NCBI GenBank assembly: GCA_905397405.1
Contig: CAJPVJ010000082.1
Span: 1 to 44,087, forward strand
Direction: 5' to 3'
Length of the DNA stretch: 44,087 nt
Origin: Oppiella nova
Taxonomy: Eukaryota > Arthropoda > Arachnida > Sarcoptiformes > Oppiidae
Numbering within the stretch: the first letter of the stretch is position 1; each line of letters begins with the position of its first letter. The position numbers and the translations under genes are program-made. Under the pieces are notes generated by a model that ran no database searches, was not told the origin of the DNA, and was given only the letters and a program-made list of their open reading frames with translations. This document shows positions 34,301 to 44,087 of the stretch, in pieces.

Positions 34301-37274
34301 TTATTATACTAGTTATACACCACTATATCAGCATAAATTGACACTAATTTGTTTATAATTAACAGTTTTTACAACCAGAAAATGTGTTATTTTAGCAATA
34401 AATTCATAAACATTTTAAAAACAAAAATTAATATTTACTTTATCTGAGCCCACAATCTCGGCGCTTAATTTCATTAAAAAGAGTTTTTAAAATAAACATT
34501 TGATTTATTGGTTTAGCAGAAAATGCATTTAAAATAATTTCAAAACTCCTGAACATTAAGCAGCAACAAAAAACTTGTAAATTAAAACTAATATTTGTAT
34601 TTTAATTACAATTTGTGTGATAAGACGCGTGCAAAGAGAGTCATTGGAAAACACATACAGATATGATTAACTGCACGGAAGACATCAGTTTCTATTGCAT
34701 CGGAATGTTCCCAAAGCCGTCGCCCGCCTGTAGTATACATAACGAGTGGGTATTCCTCTCATAAATATCTGTTCAATAATACACATCATTTTAAACACAG
34801 ATTTTATTACTTTCGTAACTAAATTCAGTCTGTAATCGGGTTTTTACGTTATAAAAAATTTAGTATAAATTAATCACTGAATGAGAGGTTAAGCTGATTA
34901 AGCTCTTTAAGAATTGTATGTAAATATGATAGAGATTATAGATTTGTATCTATTCGCTCATATCTACATTTTTTATCTACTTTGTACTATTTGATTAGAT
35001 TTTTTAGTAGTCTTAAAGAAATAGTTTGTATTATAGATATACTTTATATAAGCTTATATAATATGGTTCAGAATATATGATACAAAGATTGTCACTAGTA
35101 TTATTGTTATAGTGTTTTATGAGATACTCATCTCATTATATATTAAAATGTCTACAAATTTTGTATCATCGCGTATATAACTGTATAAAGTATGAGATTT
35201 TGTACAAAAGTTATGTTCATTTTTGCACATTTTTTATAATAAATAAATAAAATATAAATTTTCATATAATAAACACAGTTTTAAAAGCACTCATCAATTC
35301 ATATGCATTGAGAAAGAGAAACAGCAAAACCTATAGAAAAAACTAAAAATAAGTATTTTTCTCAACAATCCTATTTCAACATTAACTCCACATTTGATGT
35401 GTATTTTTGAAGTGAAGTTTATGAGCAGAAAAAAATCGTTTAAAGCACATTTTGTGTAACATTTTATTTTGTGTAAAATACATTTTTCATACGATATATA
35501 CAGTATATATATATATATATATTTTGTCGACGCAAACAGTTTTACGGATAAATACTTTGCGGGCGAAGCATTTGATGTGAACCAAGAGCTGCCAAACGGC
35601 ACGTACGAGATATCCATACGGCGCCGATACCACGTGACCGACTTCATCAACTAACGGCCTGTTGACAGGAAGGTCACGGTGGAGCAGTAACAGTACTGGA
35701 GTACCGCATACCCAGAATTGATATTTGAGAAACCGCTGAGGCCGACACACCTGCTGGGGGGCTTCTAATTATTACCATACTTACAGTAACAAGTTCAATT
35801 TAGTACAATAGATTTGTCATTTAATTAATATTTTACTAATTTTTACAAGATTCCATTATTTATGCTTGGTAAAATAGTATAATTAATTAGACAAGCTGAT
35901 ATTCTTATGTAGTGTTTTATGGATTGGCATATAATTATAATATTTATTATTTGAATGCATGTAATTTTTAGTGTCGTATTTCTTAAGTAAATCTATTTAC
36001 TTATAGATAAACAGTATAGTGAGCGTACATTAAATAATTGATTAAATAGAGTAAATATTTGGCACGAGTATTTGCATGTCATCTAAAATATTCATTTATG
36101 GTTTTATTAGTTTTTTAAACTTTTGATAAAATATTAAGTAATAGCAATCCATACACTAATTGAATTGCTAAGCAGACTATATCAGTACCAAATACAAGTG
36201 AATAAACACATTAAAATAGAGTATTAATTTTTCAAATATCTGTCTACTATATTCACAAAAGGGCAATATAATTTATACGCTAATTAATAAACTATAAATT
36301 ACGAAATAATTTATTTAGTATATAATATCTATTCAAATGTTAAAATTAGATTTAATCCTTTAGATAAGGGAGTTATAGTTTAATTTTAGAATCAAAAAAT
36401 ATTCAATATCATTATTATAAATTCAATTATTATATAAAATCTCTAATACATTATAGTTGAGTACTGTATAGTTTTATCATTAATGTAATTTTACTTTAAT
36501 TATCATAGCTTTAGTTTATACAAATTTATTAACTTCATTTGTATACATTAAAATATAGTGTCGCGAATATATTAGAATATAAAACTGTAAAAAATATTTT
36601 ATTACATATTATACATTAAATTGCACAAAAACATAAATTATGATAACTATTTGGCATTTCCAAATTCACTACCTATTCCTGGCCAACAATCCAATTAATA
36701 TCATGGGTATGAGTGAGCACAAGTAGGTCTTTGACATATTAATCACATAAAACATTACGACCAAAGACTTGGAAATAACGCTGTCTTATATGTCTTATTC
36801 AGAGTTCTTAAAAACTCACGTGAATCTTATATAGCGTTCCTTACATTAACTCTACCGTTTAAAAGAAAAGTTTATTATTTGAAAATACTATTATTTCATT
36901 AAAATTAAATATGTGTAATAATTCCGCATTCATACGCTCCCTATTCATATAAAGTTGTTGTTTTGTGTGGAATTTTCATTAATTTTTAATGCAATTAATT
37001 TTGTGTAATTAGCAGTAATTTCGGTAAAAAGCATTTTTATGTAATGACCTCTCATTACACAGCAGTGTATTGTTTGTCAGTAAGAAGGGGCAGTCAGGGG
37101 GACATTCAGTTATTAGCAATATTCAAACCAATCTATTGTCAAATTGATTAATAAATATAAGCATCTGATGAGAGGCTGAGGATAATTAATATACACTTTT
37201 TTAATTAGTTTCATTCATTGCATAGATTAACCAATTTCGTAGTAAATTATATACACTTTTCATGAATGTATAGT

Positions 37275-37311
<37 letters not shown>

Positions 37312-39126
37312 TCTTAAAGAATTCATATGAGATAAAATTTATTATACAATTTTTATTTTTATACTTTGTAATATACCTGTGCAATGCACTTGTTTTTACC
37401 AACAAAAAAAGTAGATAATAATTTATAGCATTATAGTTGTCCGAAACCTTGTTTATGGTTTTGCGCAAAGAATTATTATAATTATTCACTTAATTATATA
37501 AATAAAGTCTCTTTAATACCCTTTTAATGTGGAAAACAAGCATTTCTTGTGATGTCTTTTAATTAAACAAAAATCTATTCTGTGTTTTGTTCACTCAATC
37601 CATTCATTAACTCGACTGACACTGCCATCGCCTACTGGTGTGTTTGGCACCGGTATGTGATTTGTGTGTTTCTATAGGCACTTACGTAATAACAGGGGAA
37701 CAGACGTGTTGGCGGACACCACGCGAGAACTCACGCGTCAACTATACCTGCGATGAGGGCTTTGATCTGATGGGTCCATCCATACTGATCTGTCGCAACG
37801 GCACATGGCTTCCCGACCCCATTCACCTCATGTCCACTCCCGTCGACGACTTGTTTAAGTACTCAACACTGAAGCTTAAAATGCCTTATTGTAGTCAGTA
37901 TTGCATTCATACTCTCATTATTCAATATTTCTAATAATTTTCTTTTTCATTACATTCATAACGATATTACTAATTATTTTAGAATTTATAAATCTATTTA
38001 TAATTATTAGACAGATATTTATTAGACCATTTATTTGAGCATCAAATCGTTTGTCCATTATTTTGAAAAAATATTTTTAACAATAATTAATCATAATTTT
38101 ATGATGATACACTATGATATTGAAATCAGTCATCCGTATAAATTGTTATTTGATTATTAAATATACTGTATATATATTTGAGAAGTTAGAGGAGTAATGA
38201 TATTTATGCAGTATAATATATTATACCGGTACAAAGTATATTGTATACTGTAGTATAATATTTTATATTATATAATTTGGCTTTAAATCCTTTCACACAA
38301 ATTTAATTGATTATGATGCTAAAATGCAACTGGAAATAGTTATATAATTACATTTATATCTAATTCAATTATTGCACAATTATTAATGGAATATTAAATT
38401 AAATAAAATTTGAAAATTTAGATGTATAATTTGTAAATGATAATTTAATAATTAGTTTATCAAACATAATTTTTAATCCATTTTCAACAGTAAATAACTT
38501 GATTAATTATTTACTTTTTAAACTTTTAAGTTAAATATATTAGTGATTTATAAATCATAGGAATTTATTAATGAATGCAATATTCTATGATATAATGTTT
38601 TATATGAAATATTGGGCTATTTTTACATTTTTATTCTAGTTATTAATCAAATGCACAGTAAGTGCTGTACAAATATAGAAATATATTTATAATAAATTAT
38701 TTTTAGGACTACTTTTCCCCTATATTTATATCAAATGAATAATAATATTAATATTAGAGAAAGGATTTCGAGTTGTTTTATGAATTTATAACTATATTTT
38801 TGTATAAAACTGTTTTAAGTGTTTATAATTTGATTAATAATTAAAATACATACACTAATTAGAGCTAAAAATTGCTAATTTAATCTCTAATTCATATAAT
38901 TATCATTAATTTGAAAATATGTTAATCGGATTGCATTTGACAAAAATGAGCAATTATTTCACAACAAATACATAGTATTCATATTAATATCTTTAATTGT
39001 GTTTCACATTTTCCATTTACAGGTAATTCAACTCAAAATATTGTACAAAACGTCTCATCAATACTTTTGTCGTTCATAATAATGATGACCATTAATACGA
39101 AGATATTTTTTGACTTTCATTTATAG
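29953..39126 (+). CDS. Beat-like immunoglobulin-superfamily protein with a CCP/sushi domain (5' partial)
   Basis: Exons inferred from splice sites, phase and domains: a 29953-30113, b 33240-33438, c 34661-34745, d 35540-about 35700, e 37678-37893, f 39023-39126. Exons a+b form a V-type Ig domain: first Cys in AQLSCHY, core Trp in VQSVRWEKDGQ, DMHGTYSC with the second Cys. The order resembles insect Beaten-path proteins, which act in axon guidance. Exons c+d give a second Ig-like domain (FYCIGMFPKPSPAC, PNGTYEISIRRRY). Exon e is one CCP domain (four Cys: TCW, NYTC, LIC, PYC, plus RNGTW). Exon f is Ser/Asn-rich then hydrophobic (SSILLSFIIMM), consistent with a GPI signal or membrane anchor. The signal-peptide exon was not found. 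Exon d holds two in-frame TAA codons (35652, 35688), so the full-length product is uncertain. Hikaru genki is the other Ig+CCP family to consider. Confidence 0.65.
30729..31203 (+). repeat. 470-bp direct repeat, copy 1
   Basis: Begins in a (CT)n tract (30729-30762). It matches 31333-31802 with about ten differences (roughly 97-98% identity) at an offset of 598. Confidence 0.95.
31333..31802 (+). repeat. 470-bp direct repeat, copy 2
   Basis: Begins in a (CT)n tract (31333-31361). The two copies are separated by about 130 bp of unrelated sequence. Confidence 0.95.
33046..33132 (+). repeat. (GTATA)n microsatellite flanked by GTATTCTCGT repeats
   Basis: About 11 copies of GTATA (33066-33122). 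GTATTCTCGT occurs twice before it and once after it. Confidence 0.95.
33353..33607 (+). repeat. Tandem duplication of half an Ig exon and its donor site
   Basis: 33353-33479 is repeated without mismatch at 33481-33607, with a period of 128 bp and one odd base at the junction. Each copy holds the Ig Cys segment (DMHGTYSC), the GTGAGT donor and about 40 bp of intron. The junction creates an AG at 33480-33481. An exon 33482-33566 starting there would join exon a in frame. Confidence 0.95.
33609..34660. other. Intron between exons b and c
   Basis: AT-rich. The open frame at 34040-34312 has no domain and no exon borders. Confidence 0.55.
34746..35539. other. Intron between exons c and d
   Basis: AT-rich, ending in a (TA)n tract (about 35505-35521) just before the acceptor of exon d. 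No coding signal. Confidence 0.55.
35767..37677. other. Intron between exons d and e
   Basis: AT-rich. Includes a (GA)n tract at 37276-37308. No coding signal on either strand. Confidence 0.55.
37276..37308 (+). repeat. (GA)n microsatellite
   Basis: About 16 GA units. Confidence 0.95.
37894..39022. other. Intron between exons e and f
   Basis: Very AT-rich. The donor GTCAGT at 37894 and the acceptor TTTACAG before 39023 keep phase 1. Confidence 0.5.
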
Positions 39127-39981
39127 CCTATACTAATCAATTGAAAACAAATAGCAATTTAAAAGACAAAATAACTCTTAAATATAGCAATATTTGTAAA
39201 ACCAATTTGTAAATGTATAAAATTTTTAAACATGACCTCCGAGGGGCCCCACTGTGACCTCAATTGCCCAGTTCATTGTTTGCTTTGAAAAACACAACCA
39301 TATATATATATATAAATTATATTAATTTATTTTTATTCCTGTTTTTAGGAAAAAAATATTGTATCTATTATTAAATTAGATAAAATTTTAATATTTCAAA
39401 GTTTTTTCCATTTGTTATGAAATTTAAAATGTTAGCTATAATTAGATTTAGATTTTATGTAATTAACGATTGATTGATTGAAATCTTTTTGATATAACTA
39501 TAAAACTGTATAAAACCTTTAAATCATTTGGAATTATATTTATTGTCAAAACAAAATGACTAAAAATCTTTTTCAATAAAACTCTTTTTGACTAAACTCG
39601 CTATTTATTTATCAATACATTTTATGCTAAACATTTTATTTAGTGTTCATGTTATCTGAATATGTGTCCAAATGTGTGATAAAATTAAAAGGTCAATTTG
39701 TTATTTAAGCATTTATTTTATAAATATTTTCACAACTATTTACAGACATAGTTTGTCAAATACTTTTAAACTCAAAGTTGGGTTAAGTAAAGTATAAGTA
39801 TTTCAAGTATTTGTTTCACAAATTCAGTTGAAATTTATAGAAATATTTGTTGCCGTGATATCGAGTATGATATATAAAAATCTCAACGATTCCAGTGATT
39901 TATTTCAAAAGAAAATATTGTCAAAAAATAATTGCATACGAAATATAAAGACAGTGAGAGGGATATACAGAAAAATGGTTG

Positions 39982-40050
39982 CGAGAGAGAGAGAGAGGGA
40001 GAGAGAGAGCGAGAGAGAGAGAGCGAGAGAGAGAGCGAGAAAGAGAGAGC
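39982..40050 (+). repeat. Interrupted (GA)n tract with GAGC units
   Basis: Imperfect (GA)n in which (GA)5-6GC blocks recur about every 14 bp. Confidence 0.9.
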
Positions 40051-41086
40051 ACTACATTTACAGGCAATGAATGAATGAGTGATTGATTTGAAGCCAGAAA
40101 TAAGACTTCGATTTCTTTTCTTTTATTCATTCTTAGAGTCATTTGAGATAAAAGAGTATAAAATAGGAGAATGAAAGGCAATGAGAGACGAATAGAAAAA
40201 GTAAATTTGTTTTTTGGTTTTAACAACAAAATAGAGATAACACACCACTGGGTGTACTGACAAGTAGTGGAAATTTACATTCTTTACAAATCGTAAAATA
40301 TTGATTGAAATTTAAAATTAATGAAATTTTTTGTCCCCTTAAACTAATGTCTTTTTATTTAATAGTAAGATATTTTGGTGTATTTTTTGTGCATTTTAAT
40401 AGTATTTGAGTTTTTGTTTCCTAAAAAATAATGAAATTTATTTCCATTTATCTTTTGAAAAAACTTTTATTTTAATAGAAAATCTCGACTATTATTACGA
40501 CAAGTCTTCCCTACACTTGAATTTAAATTAATATATAAATTCAAAATTTTATTTAAAATATATAATTTTTGTGAATACAAAGAATATTAGAATAGATTAT
40601 TTAAAATACAAATAATGTTTTTTATAAAATATTATTTTTTGTGAATTATTTTCAAAGTAATAATTATTATGTAAAATTCTATAATAATAGAAATAAAATT
40701 ACATAACATTAGTTGATTTTATTATGTAATTAAATTCAAATGTAACTTAATTTCATTAATACAGTACAATGAGCAAACAAAAATTAAATGTATTCTTAAT
40801 TTTGTTGTTTTACTTTTTTTAGTATTCAAAGTACTGTACAATTAATTGCTTCAAATACCCAAAACGACTATATTTTTTACTCAATTCCTGGCCTTACTTT
40901 TAGTTAATAATTAAGAGATATCTCTATATAAATGAAATGTTTGGAAAATATTGGCAGACATAGTGTTATCATAGTTTGCAATACAATATTCAATGCACTT
41001 TAGATCTCGAGTGAAATTATTATTAAATCTAAAGACAAAAGAACGGCTTTTTTGCAAAAAGTTTTAATAAAATTTGTTGTTCTCAT

Positions 41087-41117
<31 letters not shown>

Positions 41118-41118
41118 G

Positions 41119-41154
<36 letters not shown>

Positions 41155-41160
41155 TAGAGA
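41087..41160 (+). repeat. Interrupted (GA)n tract
   Basis: Two GA blocks, each followed by GAGGAGTAGAGA, so the tract itself looks duplicated. Confidence 0.9.
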
Positions 41161-42530
41161 CCCATATTTGATTAATTGAAATATATTGTATAACACACTC
41201 TTTACTGCACTAAACTCTGTTATTGATTACTTTTCGACTGAAAAAAGGACGGTAACTAATAGCATATTTTATTTCTCATTTTGTGAGTAAAAACAGTATT
41301 TTTGTGTTTTAAATATATGATCACTTAATCCACAGCTTAGAGTAAATTATATTAATTATAAATAAAATAAAAATGAATTAAATGAATAAATCTAAATAAA
41401 ATCGCTTTAAGTGATGGCATTATAATTCCAGTGATTATAATGGTATTTGTAGTGGTTATACACCCTAAACAGCACCCAATACTCTACTCTAATGTATCGT
41501 AAAGTAAATATTTTTTGTACTTTCTATTCGTATTATGTAATGAAGAGTGAAAATCAAAGGCTTATGTCTTAACACATATAATAAAGAGCGCACTAAAGAT
41601 CTGATCCGAAACCCTGACTTTTGTAGTATTTAGTATGCAAACCACAGTAAAGATGCCCCTTAACCTCAAACACAAACACAACATACACAACACGCCGTGG
41701 CCTAAACGCCGCTATTATCTCTAGTCATCACTAAGGACTCATAAGACAAACAGTCAAAGAATCAATTCCATAGGTTTAGCGCAGATTTCGGTGTTTTTGG
41801 GCATTCAAGGGATGGCAGGATATGGGATACACCAGTCGACTATACTAACAACAGTCCATCAAACCCTGAGCACAACTATTAGAGACAATATGAGAAGTGA
41901 TGGACAGATATTACAGATAATAAGTCTGTATTCTGTGTGTTATATGGAGGGTGTCATAGAATTACATGCTTTTTATGGAGTTTTCCAATCGCTGCCACTG
42001 GGATGACCAGGCTATTCAAATAGACAATTTCTTAATACTGTATATAAATATATTTTTACTAATTATAAGATAAACTAACATGACAATTTTGATAAATACT
42101 AAAAGAACATGTGCATATTTATTATATTTTAATAATAAATATCATACGAAAGTACATAGATGCATTTGGGTACATTATTCATTTTAATATTGACTCAAAT
42201 TATAATAAAATGTTTCCTTTTGGCAGACTTCCTGATCCCCGGAGTGTTTGATCTGTGATTTTAATATAATTGCAAATGTTTTGATGTTTTGCCCCTATTA
42301 TGAGAATTGGTATCAAAGATATTACACACAAAAGCAAAAGACACGACAAAACACACGAGAAATATATGTGACATAAGTATTAGCGATAAATAAATAAAAA
42401 CAAACAAAAAAACTCTTTGCTATCATCTGGAGAACGACGGCCACTGAATCCATAAGTGTTCAGACATTGCAGTAATGAGGGATCAAATGGATGAGAAAGA
42501 GTTGCTTCTGGAGAGAGAATGAGAGACACA

Positions 42531-42576
42531 AAAAAGAGAGAAAAAGAGAGAAAAAGAGAGAACAAGAGAGAGAAAG
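42531..42576 (+). repeat. (AAAAAGAGAG)n minisatellite
   Basis: About four 10-bp units, the last diverged. Confidence 0.9.
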
Positions 42577-42695
42577 ACTAGTAGTTCACTAATAATACAC
42601 ATTTTGGTTTAAAATAAATAGTTTGGGATATATTTTCGGGACAGAGATAGAGGATTATAAGTAAGTAATAGATTGAGAGAAAGAATAGTGAGAAG

Positions 42696-42696
<1 letters not shown>

Positions 42697-42754
<58 letters not shown>
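42697..42754 (+). repeat. (GA)n microsatellite, longest in window
   Basis: About 28 uninterrupted GA units. Confidence 0.95.
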
Positions 42755-42755
<1 letters not shown>

Positions 42756-44087
42756 AATGAATGAGTAGGAAAAAAGTGTTTTAATGAAATAATCAATAAA
42801 ATCAATTGGTGGTGTGTTTTGAAGCGTTTTGTATGAAAACTAAAACTCCTATTTAATGTCAACTCTTGTTTTGTCTGTTTTTCGTTTCGTCTTATTTTTA
42901 TTTACAACTTTTTAGTTATTTTTACAGTTAATGTCCAACTCTTGTGTGCATTTGTATAAGTATTGTGAGGGAATAATGAAGGGGCGGTCGTGTTTGGCAC
43001 AGTAGGCATTTAGCACACAACCATCATTAGTACACTTATATGACCATCAAATGTATTTATAAAACAAACACTTTCTAATTAATGCCTTTTTATCATTTAT
43101 AAAAACAGTCTTCATTTATTTAACCTTTTATTGAAATTAATGTTTTGCATCAGATACAAATAAAAGTTTGAGTGAATCACAAATTAAATTATAGATTTAT
43201 AATGTTATAAATTTAATATAATTATCAAGGAATAACCAAGATATAGTAATAATTTGTCTGTACAATATGAAATAATTTATTAAAGCCCTTAAAATACCAA
43301 ATCTTGAGTCAAAATATTTTACAATCAAGAAATTGTCCCAAAATTAATATATTAGAGAATTGCATGCCTTTCCAACCCATACCCCCACCACTGGTCGTCA
43401 GTTAATTATGTTTGCCATCAAATCATATCTCAGTTTTCTCTCAAATGTCTTTCTTCGAGTCTATTATGATATCTAATACTTTGTGTTGTATTTCTTGATT
43501 TAGTGTCAAACCTAACCTAATATCTGATTCATTGATACAGTGATGACAACACACGCGAAGGCATTAATTTTTTCTTGATATGTGTCCTACAAATAAATCC
43601 ATAATAATAACTGCATTTAATTTAATACATTGAATGTCGCCATCAATTGTTATACAAAATCACTGTATGTTTTACTGATATGGAGGGGGAGGTAAGGAAA
43701 GTAGGGTAGTATTGATTTTAATGATCGGACACATCTAGAAAACATTGCATTATGTTAACATTTATGATTCAATTGAATTTTGTTATGTGCAAGTGTATTT
43801 TTTCAAATTTATGGTTAAATAGCGTTTTTAAATTTTTTTGGTAACCATTGCAATCATGACAAAAGTTTTTACTATCAAATATTTAAAATTGTGTTTTGTA
43901 ACTAATATTAATTATTGATTTAAGATATAGATTATTTATGATGGATAGGTTTAGAAATTCAATTTAAGCGCAATCATTAAATAATATGAATTGTTTCAGT
44001 ATAAAATAAAAAGTATAAATCAATTTCGTATACATTTCTGTAGTTTATTTCTCCAATAATGAGATCATTACTTCCCTTTCCCTCCCG

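Larger units (their letters stand above)
39127..44087. other. Right-hand non-coding region
   Basis: No supported gene. Holds GA-rich tracts at 39982-40050, 41087-41160, 42531-42576 and 42697-42754. An open frame at 41791-42006 lies in a GC-richer island (41590-42010) but shows no domain. Any 3' UTR of the Ig/CCP gene would start here. Confidence 0.5.

Noticed and set aside
35487-35750. 87-residue minus-strand open frame over exon d
   Set aside because: Antisense shadow; the plus strand shows the acceptor, phase and Ig-like sequence.
41791-42006. 71-residue open frame in a GC-richer island
   Set aside because: Starts without a clear ATG context and shows no recognisable domain or exon borders.
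17530-42862. Open frames with long Leu-Ser, Thr-His or Arg-Glu runs (17530, 17862, 22183, 30724, 37247, 39828, 42578)
   Set aside because: They are readings of GA/CT or GT microsatellites without domains or conserved flanks.
1-44087. tRNA, rRNA, CRISPR arrays, transposase or reverse transcriptase genes
   Set aside because: Looked for on both strands by eye; none found.

Overview
This window is eukaryotic nuclear DNA. It is very AT-rich, the coding exons stand out by higher GC and are split by GT-AG introns of about 55-220 bp, polyadenylation signals are AATAAA, and GA/CT microsatellites are abundant. Gene content (a PIX-type RhoGEF, a TTF1-like Myb protein, an F-box/LRR protein, a Beat-like Ig protein) fits an arthropod with compact introns. 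An acariform mite is my best guess, but that is inference. I saw no bacterial operons, tRNA, rRNA, CRISPR array or transposase.

Layout. 518-620(-) is an orphan proline-rich candidate exon. 994-5091(+) is a beta-PIX (ARHGEF7/rtGEF) gene with SH3, DH, PH and coiled-coil parts. Its last exon plus 3' UTR is present twice (from 3820 and from 4983). Between the copies lies a broken trypsin-like first exon on the minus strand (4589-4784). 5554-6658(+) is a TTF1/Reb1-like Myb gene with one frameshift. 8129-9916(-) is an intact single-exon F-box/LRR gene. 13514-15243(+) is a tandem family of small secreted Cys-ring peptides: two intact genes and one degenerate copy. From about 16.6 kb the window is mostly non-coding, with more than twenty GA/CT tracts and several duplicated or inverted segments that begin or end in those tracts. 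29953-39126(+) holds exons of a large-intron surface protein: Ig, second Ig-like domain, one CCP/sushi domain and a hydrophobic C-terminal tail. 39.1-44.1 kb has no gene I can support.

Most unusual observation. The 128 bp at 3820-3947 are the base-by-base complement, NOT the reverse complement, of 4983-5110, with no mismatch. 4983-5110 holds the genuine beta-PIX terminal coiled-coil exon. The sequence right after both blocks is an ordinary direct repeat of about 97% identity. No known enzymatic process makes a same-direction complement, so an assembly, editing or data-handling artefact must be considered first, but the signal itself is unambiguous.

Other points of interest are the secreted-peptide family, a 127-bp tandem duplication of half an Ig exon (period 128 bp) that creates an in-frame alternative exon, two in-frame stops in the second Ig exon, and microsatellite-bounded mosaic and inverted repeats.
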